DNA of 31,590 bases from a virus: positions 1-31,590 of IMG/VR virus record IMGVR_UViG_3300013006_000091; one strand, written 5' to 3'. The translations under genes were made by a program, and so were the position numbers. Below are positions 21,191 to 31,191 of this stretch, in pieces. The notes below the pieces were generated by a model. The model did no database searches and had not been told where the DNA came from. It saw only the letters and a list, made by a program, of their open reading frames with translations. Numbering within the stretch: the stretch's first letter is position 1; every line of letters starts with the position of its first letter.

Positions 21191-21661
21191 TTATTGTTGT
21201 GATTGAAGAAAAGCAATAAAATCTTCAGCGCTCTCAAAATTGCCATTTAGACGAGCGTTCATATCATTTGCTTTATCTGGCGAAATACCCTGCTGCGTCA
21301 CAACATCTTGCTGGCGTAATGCCGCAAGATTAGTGTCGTCATTGTTTGACTTAGGCTGATACCCAATTAAATCTCCGTTGTCAGATAGCCAATTATTAAT
21401 TGACTCTTCATTAACTTCGGAAATATCCTTTAGGATTAACCGTGCTGCTTTAGTATTTACGCCCTTCTTTTCAAGGACTTCCTTAACGGTTGACTCACGC
21501 TGCGCCTTGGAAAATACCTCAAGTTGCTCTGTGAGTTCTTTAATACGTTTTTCATCCGAACGCTTTGCTTTCCGTAACTTCTTTACCAAGTCACTTCCGT
21601 CAGAGTTATCGATGTCTGTATCAAAGTCATCGTCTTCTTCATCCCAGTTGTTGTTGCTCAT
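21191..21661 (-). CDS. Scaffold-like protein, 156 aa
   Basis: This 156-residue protein starts with a strongly acidic stretch (WDEEDDDFDTDIDNSDGSD), followed by a charged coiled coil (KRSDEKRIKELTEQLEVFSKA), then helices and an end with FESAEDFIAFLQSQQ. Highly charged helical proteins directly before the capsid gene are typical scaffolds that help assemble the prohead. Its upstream region (21662-21780) contains a hairpin-rich gap with an AAGGGTGG ribosome site. Confidence 0.72.
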   Translation of the reverse strand: MSNNNWDEEDDDFDTDIDNSDGSDLVKKLRKAKRSDEKRIKELTEQLEVFSKAQRESTVKEVLEKKGVNTKAARLILKDISEVNEESINNWLSDNGDLIGYQPKSNNDDTNLAALRQQDVVTQQGISPDKANDMNARLNGNFESAEDFIAFLQSQQ

Positions 21662-21780
21662 AGCAACCCACCCTTCTATTCGTTGTTAGTTCGCAGGCCA
21701 CAGGTCAGTTCGGGGAAACTGTCTGGCTCCTACTATCGGTCTATTACGCTGCATGGGGCCGATAGGTCCATGTCAGGATT
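21662..21780 (-). other. Structured 119-base gap before scaffold gene
   Basis: This is the longest gap in the late block. It contains the stem CTATCGG (21733-21739) with CCGATAG (21759-21765) and the short stem CAGTT (21706-21710) with AACTG (21717-21721). No clear -35/-10 pair at normal spacing was seen. It may set mRNA processing, stability or translation levels for the scaffold and capsid genes. Confidence 0.45.
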
Positions 21781-23538
21781 TTAGATTTGTCCTACGCTTG
21801 ATGTAGTAAGACTTGTTCTGTTGGTTCCACTTGAACCACCAAAGGCTGCAATTTCTCGTTGAGTTAACTTCTGTCGTCTACGCTGAGCAGAGGCAAGTTG
21901 ATTAAACACTTCTTGCTCTGCTTGTCCAAGGTCATAACCTTCAAGGGTTGTACCGTAAATATCAGATAGTTTCTTAGCATCAGGCAGGATGTCTGCAATA
22001 GTTGCATAACCCTTTTGTGCTTCTGCTTGAGTAACTCCTTGTGCTGCTAGTTGTTCAGCAACATTAACACCAGCCTGTAGTCCTTGTCGTCTTGCTGCTA
22101 CGCCAATCTCAGCAGCCTGAACTTGACGTTCAATTTTTTGGAACTGTTGATTAGGGTCAAGTACATAAGCAACAAGGTCATTCTGACCAATGTTATAAAA
22201 CTCTTTTAACTGACTTGTAATTGCTGGGTCAGCATTTTGTACTCGTTGAACTGCAGTAACAATACGATTAGATAATTCATTAGCAGAAATATCATTAGCA
22301 ATAAACTGAGATACATAATCATCAGTATCAAACTGCTTTAATCCATATGCTCGCAATGCTTGGCGATAAGAATCTTCCATACCAATGTATGTTCCAGCAT
22401 CTAAAACCGATAATCCCTTTTTTAAACGCTCAGTATTTGCCTTAAAGCGTTGCTTATACTCTGGTGTTTCTTGTAGTTCAAAAGCAATAGTTGATTCTGT
22501 TGAACCATTAATTACTAACTCTCTAATCTTAGGAACTAAAGATTCCAAACCATACTTAGAAAAACGTGCAGTTAAACTAGTTAAAGCGTTTTCTTTACGC
22601 TGCCTTTCTTCAAGGGCTTTTTGTTCTACCGCTAAAGTATTTGCTGTTGTTGTGCTAGTAACCTGTTTGTTTAATGCTGTAATTTGGTCTTGTAAAGATT
22701 TAATTAAAGCGGTAGTTTGAGCATCAAGACCAGATGTATTTGTACTAGAGTTACTACTTACTACTTCTGGGTCATCAAAAGTTTCGTTTGTTCCATCAGA
22801 ATACGTAACTACTCTTTTGCGATTTAGGCCACTACCCGTATATGTAGTGCTTTTAATTGTTTTAGAACCAGCAACTTCTGGGTCGTCAAAGGTGTCTGTT
22901 GTACCATCAGAATATTTAACAACTCTTTTACGGTTTTTGCCAGTACCAGTATAAGTAGTACTTACAATTGTTTTTGTTGTAGGAGTTAATGTTGTATCCG
23001 TAGTAGTTGTTGTATTCCAACTATTAGTTTCTGGATTCCATGTTGCTGGAGTTACAAGAGAGTTAGCGCCAACTGGAGAATCTGGAGTTGCCTGAGTTTC
23101 CCCACCTATCGAACGACCACCATACTTTGCTTGATTTGCTGGAGTGTCAGGGGCTGAATAAAGTTTCCATGAACCAGTATTTGTATCACCAATCCAAGCA
23201 TAATATTGAATCATGCCTGGCTTAGTTGGAGCCTCTGGACGATTGGCAAAGTCAAACATTGGGTTAGATGCTGCACGTTCCTCTGCATCAAGACGGGCTT
23301 GTTCTTCACGGGCTGCTTTAAGATAATCCATTTTTTCTTTTTGAGTCATCGCTCTGCGTTCATCAGCAGAAAGTTCTGAATAAGGAGTCATTGCTAATTC
23401 TCTTGCAGCAGCAATAGAAGCAGCCTTAACTTCGGCATCTGTCATTTGAATAGTATCTTTAGGTTGAGTAGATATAATTCTTTGAGGCTGGTCTTCGCCA
23501 TCAACTCTCGTTACATTTAGGTTACCAAAATTAAACAT
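21781..23538 (-). CDS. 585-aa virion-associated protein with tandem repeats
   Basis: This 585-residue protein has a charged helical N-terminus (about 30-95), a Trp/Tyr-rich segment (YYAWIGDTNTGSWKLYS) at 112-128, a Thr-rich linker (175-190), two 37-residue repeats (190-263), and a long helical second half (280-560) with many Gln, Ala and Glu residues. The ATG is at a TAATG junction with the 331-aa gene. It may be a tail or internal head protein that joins a long helix bundle to a beta repeat. No named family is certain. Confidence 0.6.
   Translation of the reverse strand: MFNFGNLNVTRVDGEDQPQRIISTQPKDTIQMTDAEVKAASIAAARELAMTPYSELSADERRAMTQKEKMDYLKAAREEQARLDAEERAASNPMFDFANRPEAPTKPGMIQYYAWIGDTNTGSWKLYSAPDTPANQAKYGGRSIGGETQATPDSPVGANSLVTPATWNPETNSWNTTTTTDTTLTPTTKTIVSTTYTGTGKNRKRVVKYSDGTTDTFDDPEVAGSKTIKSTTYTGSGLNRKRVVTYSDGTNETFDDPEVVSSNSSTNTSGLDAQTTALIKSLQDQITALNKQVTSTTTANTLAVEQKALEERQRKENALTSLTARFSKYGLESLVPKIRELVINGSTESTIAFELQETPEYKQRFKANTERLKKGLSVLDAGTYIGMEDSYRQALRAYGLKQFDTDDYVSQFIANDISANELSNRIVTAVQRVQNADPAITSQLKEFYNIGQNDLVAYVLDPNQQFQKIERQVQAAEIGVAARRQGLQAGVNVAEQLAAQGVTQAEAQKGYATIADILPDAKKLSDIYGTTLEGYDLGQAEQEVFNQLASAQRRRQKLTQREIAAFGGSSGTNRTSLTTSSVGQI
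22750..22971 (-). repeat. Two 37-residue tandem repeats in 585-aa protein
   Basis: Residues 190-226 and 227-263 repeat the words STTYTGxGxNRKRVVxYSDGT and TFDDPEV with a period of 37. The DNA copies are alike but not identical, so the duplication is not brand-new or is under coding selection. Similar short beta repeats are found in adhesins and wall-associated proteins. Confidence 0.75.
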
Positions 23539-24533
23539 TACATCATCACCTTCCAGTCTCTAAGAATACTGGCACCAATTTCATTAAAACTATCCTGTGC
23601 ATTTTTGGTGTATAGATAATCATCTTGTGACTTCATAATTTTTTCTGCTTCCCACAAAGGAATAGGGACTGGTTGCTTAGTCTTTGGGTCTACATACTGA
23701 GTTAACTTCATAAAAGTTGGATTGCTCCACTGAACAGTATCTGGGTCTACACCATAAAGAGTTGCATAACTTTGCTTAAGGGCTGATGTTTGTGATGCTA
23801 AACTTCTACCAGCCATAATGCCAGGAGCATAGGCTGCGTAAGCACTAGCGGACATGTTACGGATTTCTTCCTCAATGTCATCATCAGTTGTTTTGCCAGC
23901 AAATAAATCTGTTGACTTCTGGTCCCACCATGACTTATTAAGTAACTGATTAACACCATAGTCATCAGCATAAGTCTTAAGGGTATTAACCATGCCAAGA
24001 GTAGTGCCACCAATAGTGCCAAGTTTTCCAGAGTTAAGAATCTTTACATCTAATTGATTCTCATCCAAGCCAGAGTCAAAACCTTCTTCAGTTAATTGAT
24101 TAAAGGTAGCATCATCTAGGTTAATACCTTTGCCAACAAGTCTTTTACGTTGTGCAATTCGGTAAGCATCTATTAACTGAGCATACTGACCAGGAGCAGT
24201 AGCCTTTAAACCTTGACGGTTTTTACCAGTTTCGGTTATGCCCTTGTAATAATTAGTTGCGAAATACTTAAGTCGTGCTTCTGTATAATCTTTCTTTAAA
24301 AATAAATCATAAACTTCTTGTAGTTCTGGAAACGCTCTAATAAGAGAATCGGTTAAACCAAAGGCTAAAGCCTCAGCCCTTCCATCAACAGATTCACTTC
24401 CCGTAGCCTTAGGCTTACCATTAGGATACTTAAGGTCAAACTGTTCTTTAGCCCTAACTCTTTCAGCACCAGTTAATCGGCTAAGGGCTTCAAGGTCTGC
24501 ATCATATTGTATTTGCGCTGGAGTCTGAGCCAT
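23538..24533 (-). CDS. 331-aa virion-associated protein, possible internal protein
   Basis: This 331-residue protein is largely helical, with YDADLEALSRLTGAERVRAK near the start and a charged central part (GLDENQLDVKILNSGKLG). The end is NEIGASILRDWKVMM. There is no signal peptide or Cys motif. Its ATG and stop touch both neighbours with no gap. With the 283-aa and 1791-aa genes it forms a large-protein module upstream of the scaffold. An ejection or internal core role is a guess. Confidence 0.55.
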   Translation of the reverse strand: MAQTPAQIQYDADLEALSRLTGAERVRAKEQFDLKYPNGKPKATGSESVDGRAEALAFGLTDSLIRAFPELQEVYDLFLKKDYTEARLKYFATNYYKGITETGKNRQGLKATAPGQYAQLIDAYRIAQRKRLVGKGINLDDATFNQLTEEGFDSGLDENQLDVKILNSGKLGTIGGTTLGMVNTLKTYADDYGVNQLLNKSWWDQKSTDLFAGKTTDDDIEEEIRNMSASAYAAYAPGIMAGRSLASQTSALKQSYATLYGVDPDTVQWSNPTFMKLTQYVDPKTKQPVPIPLWEAEKIMKSQDDYLYTKNAQDSFNEIGASILRDWKVMM

Positions 24534-25385
24534 TTAACCACGTCCCTCCATTCCTGCTAGAAAACTAATAAAGTTAATACTTTGTGCTTGGTTGTAATCC
24601 AATTTATTTTCCTTTGGGATTTCCTCACCAAGTTCGGCACGTACCTGTGCTTCAGAAAAAGGAACTGTTGATTTACGCACTACTTCTTTGCTACCTTCTT
24701 TGATGGTAGTTAAAGTACCCTTTTCAATCTGCTCCATATAACGGTCAGTCTTGGCTTTAATAATTTTTGGGTCTACTTCTTTTTGTAGTTCAGACATATA
24801 GACATCTCTAATAATTGCCTCAACTACATCGCGGTCCATAAGGTTAATGTCACGAACTGGCAAATCTTTCTTTTTATCATCACCAACAGCAGGCTTAGCA
24901 TTTAGCCACTTATCAAATGTAGGAAACTTTGTTTTGCCGTCTACTGTATAAGAATCTACAACCTCTACAGTAAACTCATTGGCAGCAGATAACATACCGC
25001 TAATAAGTGATGTTTCGCTACGAGCATTGTAATCACGCTCTGATATGTAATCAAGGTCAAAGAGTTGCTTGCGCAATGCTTCTTTTTTATTAGAGTATAA
25101 CTTACGAATTGCATTAACAATTTCAGTTTTATTAGCAAAAGAATAATTAACACCATCTGAGTTAACAACTAAAAACTGTTGTAATGGTTTTCCATCATCT
25201 AAAAGTTTATTAAGTATACGAACTCTACCATATGGGTCAAAGTCTAAAAAGTATTTAGGTCTTTCTCCGCCAAATCTTTCTTCAAGAGAGTTTTTTTGGT
25301 CGCGGTCAAGGTTAGCCTTGTTGGCATTAGCCTTATCCTTAGCAGCCTGTTGAGCACGGGCTTGGTCTGGTGAACGTGCGACCAT
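24534..25385 (-). CDS. 283-aa charged virion-associated protein
   Basis: This 283-residue protein starts with a basic and polar helix (RSPDQARAQQAAKDKANANK), then has ERFGGERPKYFLDFDPYGRVRILNKLL, a helical centre and an acidic C-terminal part (EAQVRAELGEEIPKENKLDYNQ). The ATG sits at a TAATG junction with the 1791-aa gene. I do not recognise a family. Position suggests a structural or internal protein. Confidence 0.55.
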   Translation of the reverse strand: MVARSPDQARAQQAAKDKANANKANLDRDQKNSLEERFGGERPKYFLDFDPYGRVRILNKLLDDGKPLQQFLVVNSDGVNYSFANKTEIVNAIRKLYSNKKEALRKQLFDLDYISERDYNARSETSLISGMLSAANEFTVEVVDSYTVDGKTKFPTFDKWLNAKPAVGDDKKKDLPVRDINLMDRDVVEAIIRDVYMSELQKEVDPKIIKAKTDRYMEQIEKGTLTTIKEGSKEVVRKSTVPFSEAQVRAELGEEIPKENKLDYNQAQSINFISFLAGMEGRG

Positions 25386-28300
25386 TATCTGTTAACCTCC
25401 GTAGGACTTGCTGTGTTGACATCTCGTGAATATGTATTAAGTAATGGTTTAAATATCAATCTATTTGCTTCAGCAACTGCTGGATTTGCCAATGCAATCT
25501 TGTCAATGATTTCAGTAACTTCTGTTTTTCTTTGTGCTTTAATATCTGTATAGTCATATCGAGCAGCAAGTTGTGTATCTTCTCCTATGAGAACTAGGTC
25601 TGCTACTTCTTCAAGAATTAATTTCATGGCCTTGCGGGTGTTTTTATCAATTGGTGTAGTAGGACTATTAATAGCCTCGTTAAGTACTTTAAACTTTGTC
25701 TTTAATACACCACGGTCATTAACAGAACCTTCAATTTCTGCCTGCAAGAAAGGATTAGAGTTTAATAATAGTTTCTTTTTCTGTGCAGCAGCAGCAATTA
25801 ATTCTTTGCGAGAATCAGCAATACCAACTGTTTTTAACTGTTCATCTAGTTGCTTAGAAATACCAAAGTATAATTGCTTATCTTCTGCAATTTGAAGTTT
25901 TACTAAATAGTCTTCTAGTTCAGGTGACTTAATTAAACCTTCTGCTTCTATCCAGTTATAAACACTTGGGTTGTATTCACCAACCTTTGGTGCAAAAATG
26001 TAAGCAATTTCCTTGTATGTATTTACAAATGATTTGTTTTCTATGGCCCAGTTTTTAAGATTATCTGTTGTGTTAATAAACACCTTATATTCTTTTGATG
26101 TTCGTTCAACAGTATAAATAATTTTTCCTGGGTTCTTACCTACAAATGTAGCAACTGCTAAATCAAAAGTATTGTTAACATCATCGCCAGCATTACGCAA
26201 AATACCATTATAAATATCCCAGAACTCAGGTTTAAATCCAGTAATACCAACCTTTTTCATGTAGTTAGGTAAGTCTTTACTTTCCTTAAAGGTTGGCATG
26301 GCTGGAGATACGTATCCCAAAAGAGTTCGAGCAATCATAATATTGCTTGTAGCAATCTTTAAACCTTTTATGTATTCGTACTTTTCTTCTTCTGTTGCAT
26401 TTGCACTAGGAGCAGTTCCAAATGCCTGGAAGTAAGCCATAGCCTGATACATTGCTGTATTTTGTTGACGTTCCCAATCCTTATTAAATTTTTGTAATAC
26501 AGGAACTTTTCCTGACAATCCAGCACCAAAGGTATCAAGCAACATTGGTGTAAAGGCTTTAGTAAATGTCATTGAATCAGCAAAGTTACCTAATCCAATT
26601 TTACCCAAAACATCTGAAGATTTTTCTGCATAAGGTTGTAATGACTCAGCCTGCTTTTCATCAATAATTCCAAGACCTTCTAAAGTTGAGGCAAAGTTAC
26701 GAAGAAGTCCGCGTCCAATAAGAACACCCACGGCTCCCATTGGTCCAGACAATGCTGGTTGTCCAGCATCTGGAGAAAACGATGGGTTTGTTAATCGTAG
26801 TTTAAGTGTTAACTCGTTATAAGTAGGAACCTTAAAGTTATCATTTCCAGTAAGTACTCTAAGTACTGGTTCAACAGCAGAACTTAAGATAGCATCTGTT
26901 GGGAAGATAACAAACTTTTCACCATTCTCATCTTCATAAACATCTCCTGCCGCATCAAGTCCTGTGTTTAATAAACGCAAGCGATACAAAGAACGCAATG
27001 GTGCTTTTGTGTATAAACGATAAATACGGCGTTGGAAATCTTCTGTTGACCTGTAAAAACGAGCAACAGAACGAGAAGACATGGCAAAGTTAGACTTAAC
27101 TGATGGGTTATCTACATACTCTAAAAGTTTTTCGCTTGAGTCTTTAAAAGCAATTTCATCTACTCGTTTTTCCGCATGTAATTTTGCTGCTTTTTTAGCA
27201 TTTTCTACAGGCATACCACTATCTATTAATTGCTTTTCGATTCTTGCGCGTAACATATTTTCATATGGTTTTAATTCATTCATGCGATGATTAGTAAAAA
27301 TCCATAATGCTTTTTGACGGAACATTCCCGTTGTTGTTGCATCCATTACTTCCATTGCTTGATTGCCTAGTTTAGAAATTAAATATCCAATACCAGTTCC
27401 TTCTTTAAAAATGTCCATATCGACATTTTCACCCGTACTAACTAGGCGCGTATTAACATCTCCACTAACTGGGTGGCGACCAAGGGTTGCTATTTCAAAA
27501 TCTTTGTAAGTAATGCTGCCAGCAGCATTAGCCCAGACTCTATCATCCATACTCTTTTTAGACTTTAATCTAAACTGTTCAATTTCAGAATATTTAGTCT
27601 TAACTAAATCAAACAATTCATCATTAAATGTATTTGGACCACCATGAAAGGTGTTTCTTAAATCTACAAGCATGGTTTGAATATGAATCTTGGCAATTTT
27701 TTCATCTGGTATACCCTGTTGACGGTAGTAAACAGTAGTATTAAACATTGAAAGAAACTTCTGGGCAACCGTTGGGTTGCTTATAATAAAATCGTCAACC
27801 TCATTTGAGTATTTAAATCCCATTTGCTCTAGTATTTCATTACGGGCATTTAAAAAATCATCTTTAGTTCTTAATGCATCGTTACGGAAAAACACAGGTA
27901 CTGGGTCAATAACTACAGGACCAACAACACGCTTGCTATTGTATGGAAAACGAGTACTCCAGTTATCAAAGTGTGCTTTAGCAATCTGCGTTTCTGACAT
28001 TTGAGAAACTTGCTTTGCTGTGTATCTATTGTCAGCAATTAAGCCATTGTCTCTATACATTTTAGTTAAATTGCTAGGAGTAAACATTGAATCTACAAAA
28101 TCTACGTCAATTTTTCCAGAAATAGAAGCACGTGCACCCATTGAGTTAATCATCGACTCAAAAACAACAGGGTTATTTTTCATCAACCTTCTAATATTTT
28201 TCCATTCAGAAGGTGAAACTGTATTTTGATACAATTGCTCAGCACGAGACACCATGTTTTCACGAATCAGCGCCATAGAAATTTCTGCTTCTGGCACATC

Positions 28301-30760
28301 ATAGCCACGCTTAGCAGATTCTAGTCTTGCCAGTTCTCTTACTGCTTCTATTCTAGTTTCTGGACTAATTTTTTTTGTTGGGTCTAACTTAGGCATCAAC
28401 TTAAGATAAAGTCTGGTGTATAAACCTTGAGATGCTTTAGAACCAGTAATAGTAGTTAAGGCTCTTGTTGGGCCAATAGCAGAACCAGAAAAAAATTCTC
28501 TTAAAGCATAAAAAGGAGCATACAAAGAAAAGAAAAAAGTTTCATCTATTCCCGAACGCGGACCAGAACGTGGATACAAAGTCCAGTTTGCCCAAAAATC
28601 GTTAAGATTTTTAATATTGTTGCGTCTTGTTAAACCAGATATTGTAAAAAAGTATCTAAATTTTTCATTTCGCTTAGAATCAGCAGCATACTGATACAGC
28701 AAATCATAAGGTAGCGGTGCTACACCTTCTGTTAATTGGGATGGCTGAATAGCACCTTTGCTTGATATCAGTGCTGTTTCGTTTTCAAAACGAATTGCAC
28801 CCTTTTCAAAAACATCTAACCAGTCTGATGGTATTTCACTTCGAGTTGTAGCAGTAAATTGGTCATCATTCATTACCTTAGATAAAATTTCATCCATACT
28901 GCTTCTACCGCCAGTGGTTCCATTCATTCCAAGTTTAAGCATGTACCCGTAATAAAGGTTGCGAACTACTGTTCTTTGCAATTCTGGTGGTGTATCTAAA
29001 AACAACTCAACAAGTGCGTCAGCAAACTTAGTATCCATTACCTGGTTTGCTAAATTTCTTACGCTTTCAATTGTTTTAATTGCGTCATTGCCAAACTGAA
29101 TACGTCCAGGTGAACGAGCCAAACCAGTACCAACCTGATAAGCAAATTTTCTTGCTGCTCTAACATTGGTTTGAAGTTCAAAAATATCTGCAACAGCAGG
29201 ATTAACAAGAACATCTGAATCATCAGAAACCTTTTTTAAGGTTTCCATAATAGTTGCTAAGCCTTCATCGTTTTTACGGATTGCTTCTTCTGTAGAACGG
29301 GCAGCAATTGTAGGATTAAAGGTATCATATATAGTTCGTGTTATAGCAGAGGTTAAATTTCTAGAAGAACGAGCAGTAACAATGCCGTCACGACGGAAAT
29401 ATATTCCATCTACTGGACCACTTAAAAATGAATCAAAGTCGTCTACTTCTGTAAAAAATCTTTTAGCACCTACTGCATTAAAGTCGTCAGTCTTCTTCAT
29501 TTCAGAACCAATTAGTTTAACTAGTTCTCTATCTCTCCATTGAGGATAGTCTTGTTTAATTCTATTCCAAGCCATTGATTTTACTGTTGGGCTTGTAGCA
29601 TCTGTGTATTCTTTAATTAGTGGTCCAAGGTCATCGTCCCAAAGTTTAACTACCTCTGGTTGGGTAAATGCCCAGTCTAATGCTTTAGAAGTATCGCCTG
29701 ATTTTTCTGCAATAAACTTATATTGGTCAGCCATACGCTCACCGCGAGTTTTTAATCCTACAAATCTTACGGCTTCGCCAGCAGTAACATTAAGACCAGC
29801 AACACCTTTAGTAACTGCTTTAACAGCAGGACCAACACCAACATAAGTTAATGGGTCAATTGCAAATTGATAAACTGCATCTACTGGAGCAGAAAGTTTT
29901 TTCTTTAATTTAACGCTTGCTTCTTCTGGTGATTTAACACCAGCAATAGCAAGAGCCTGCTTAGTTCCTTTTTCTGTACTTAAATCAATTCCAACTCTTT
30001 TGAGCATTTTTACTGCCCAGTAGTTTTTATTAACAGTTGGAGAATCTGTAGGTGCAACCTTGTTTGCAAAACTGCGTCCTAAAGAAATTTGAGACTCTAC
30101 TTTAACAAGGTCTAATAAGTTTTGGAACTTTTCTGGCTCATTGCCCATAAAAGAAATAGCAGCATACATGTCTTCATCAAAAGGCTTTCCGTATAAATCT
30201 AAAGATTCACCAATTGTACGACCTTCAACATTACCTCTAACTAATGTAATTAAAGCCTTGCCGTATTGTTTTTCAAAATCTTCAACACGCTTCCAGTTCC
30301 AAGAGTTTAAACTTTTGTAAGAATCAGAAAGAAGTTTTAAACTAAAAGGTTTTCCTTGACCCATTTGAGAAGCAACTGTATACGGAGTGTTAATAGCCCT
30401 ACCGTATATTTCAGCAACCTTAAATCCTGCAATCAAAGGGCTTGCATATGCAGCAGCAGTTCCTAGTGCAGCACTTTTTGTTGCTGTTAAAACATTTCCT
30501 AAAATACCCTTTTCTTCTGCAAACTGTGCTTTGTTAGGATGAATATAACGAATGTTATTTTGCACAAGCGGGTCAAGTTTTAAAAATTCTTCACGTGCTT
30601 TTTTTTCGCTTAACTTTAATAACTCTGTACCCTTAACAGCACTTAAAGAAAACTGCTCAACCATCATTTTAGATTGAGAATCAAGGTTAGATTTAATAGC
30701 AGCAGAATAAAAGTTAGGGTTTAATTTTGCTACAGATGGGTCTAAAGGAACCTCTGGCAT
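25385..30760 (-). CDS. Giant 1791-aa protein, candidate internal/ejection protein
   Basis: This is the largest gene in the window, at 17 percent of its length. It starts at a TAATG junction. The product is mainly helical with scattered hydrophobic or Gly/Ala-rich parts: residues about 86-125 (NVLTATKSAALGTAAAY), a DPLTYVGVGPAVKAVTKG segment and GPMGAVGVLIGRGLL near two thirds. Large helical proteins with such membrane-like patches act as internal or ejection proteins in podoviruses, and that is the most likely role. I saw no catalytic motif for a transglycosylase, polymerase or toxin. A tape measure is less likely as no tail-tube gene is present nearby. Confidence 0.6.
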   Translation of the reverse strand: MPEVPLDPSVAKLNPNFYSAAIKSNLDSQSKMMVEQFSLSAVKGTELLKLSEKKAREEFLKLDPLVQNNIRYIHPNKAQFAEEKGILGNVLTATKSAALGTAAAYASPLIAGFKVAEIYGRAINTPYTVASQMGQGKPFSLKLLSDSYKSLNSWNWKRVEDFEKQYGKALITLVRGNVEGRTIGESLDLYGKPFDEDMYAAISFMGNEPEKFQNLLDLVKVESQISLGRSFANKVAPTDSPTVNKNYWAVKMLKRVGIDLSTEKGTKQALAIAGVKSPEEASVKLKKKLSAPVDAVYQFAIDPLTYVGVGPAVKAVTKGVAGLNVTAGEAVRFVGLKTRGERMADQYKFIAEKSGDTSKALDWAFTQPEVVKLWDDDLGPLIKEYTDATSPTVKSMAWNRIKQDYPQWRDRELVKLIGSEMKKTDDFNAVGAKRFFTEVDDFDSFLSGPVDGIYFRRDGIVTARSSRNLTSAITRTIYDTFNPTIAARSTEEAIRKNDEGLATIMETLKKVSDDSDVLVNPAVADIFELQTNVRAARKFAYQVGTGLARSPGRIQFGNDAIKTIESVRNLANQVMDTKFADALVELFLDTPPELQRTVVRNLYYGYMLKLGMNGTTGGRSSMDEILSKVMNDDQFTATTRSEIPSDWLDVFEKGAIRFENETALISSKGAIQPSQLTEGVAPLPYDLLYQYAADSKRNEKFRYFFTISGLTRRNNIKNLNDFWANWTLYPRSGPRSGIDETFFFSLYAPFYALREFFSGSAIGPTRALTTITGSKASQGLYTRLYLKLMPKLDPTKKISPETRIEAVRELARLESAKRGYDVPEAEISMALIRENMVSRAEQLYQNTVSPSEWKNIRRLMKNNPVVFESMINSMGARASISGKIDVDFVDSMFTPSNLTKMYRDNGLIADNRYTAKQVSQMSETQIAKAHFDNWSTRFPYNSKRVVGPVVIDPVPVFFRNDALRTKDDFLNARNEILEQMGFKYSNEVDDFIISNPTVAQKFLSMFNTTVYYRQQGIPDEKIAKIHIQTMLVDLRNTFHGGPNTFNDELFDLVKTKYSEIEQFRLKSKKSMDDRVWANAAGSITYKDFEIATLGRHPVSGDVNTRLVSTGENVDMDIFKEGTGIGYLISKLGNQAMEVMDATTTGMFRQKALWIFTNHRMNELKPYENMLRARIEKQLIDSGMPVENAKKAAKLHAEKRVDEIAFKDSSEKLLEYVDNPSVKSNFAMSSRSVARFYRSTEDFQRRIYRLYTKAPLRSLYRLRLLNTGLDAAGDVYEDENGEKFVIFPTDAILSSAVEPVLRVLTGNDNFKVPTYNELTLKLRLTNPSFSPDAGQPALSGPMGAVGVLIGRGLLRNFASTLEGLGIIDEKQAESLQPYAEKSSDVLGKIGLGNFADSMTFTKAFTPMLLDTFGAGLSGKVPVLQKFNKDWERQQNTAMYQAMAYFQAFGTAPSANATEEEKYEYIKGLKIATSNIMIARTLLGYVSPAMPTFKESKDLPNYMKKVGITGFKPEFWDIYNGILRNAGDDVNNTFDLAVATFVGKNPGKIIYTVERTSKEYKVFINTTDNLKNWAIENKSFVNTYKEIAYIFAPKVGEYNPSVYNWIEAEGLIKSPELEDYLVKLQIAEDKQLYFGISKQLDEQLKTVGIADSRKELIAAAAQKKKLLLNSNPFLQAEIEGSVNDRGVLKTKFKVLNEAINSPTTPIDKNTRKAMKLILEEVADLVLIGEDTQLAARYDYTDIKAQRKTEVTEIIDKIALANPAVAEANRLIFKPLLNTYSRDVNTASPTEVNR

Positions 30761-31191
30761 TAAGCACCACTATCTTCTAGCATACGATAAATTAACTCTG
30801 TTTCTCCAGTTGGGTCTTGTTGAGCAATTTGACGAATAACTGAAAGAATATTTCTTTCCTGCTGTTGAGGAAGATTTAAAATAGTAGAATCAGGACCAGG
30901 ACCAAAGTCTGAACCAGCAGTAATTGGTTCATCTTTAAACTTTGTTTCAGCAGTTAATGGTGTAACTTCTAAAGGACTTGTTCCAATTCTTTCAGTACCT
31001 TGCATAGGTGCACCCATTTGTTGTTCCATGGTTGCCTGTCCCTCGCCATATGGCATGCCAGCAATATACTTTGCGGGTTGTGTGGCACGGCCTGATTGCC
31101 CGTTGCCACCAGTTGCAGAAACATTTGCTGGGTTATTTTGAGGGGCTGTTGGGCGATACCCACCACGATTGTCCATTGGTGCAGTTGTCAC
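30760..31191 (-). CDS. 143-aa Gly/Pro/Gln-rich virion-region protein
   Basis: The start is GTG at 31191, seven bases after an AGGAGG lying inside the preceding acidic gene; an ATG at residue 6 is an alternative. The first 80 residues are Gly-, Pro- and Gln-rich and likely unordered (PQNNPANVSATGGNGQSG), and the last 40 form a helix (QQERNILSVIRQIAQQD). It overlaps the 1791-aa gene by one base. Similar leading genes precede large internal proteins in some phages. Function is not known. Confidence 0.6.
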   Translation of the reverse strand: MTTAPMDNRGGYRPTAPQNNPANVSATGGNGQSGRATQPAKYIAGMPYGEGQATMEQQMGAPMQGTERIGTSPLEVTPLTAETKFKDEPITAGSDFGPGPDSTILNLPQQQERNILSVIRQIAQQDPTGETELIYRMLEDSGA

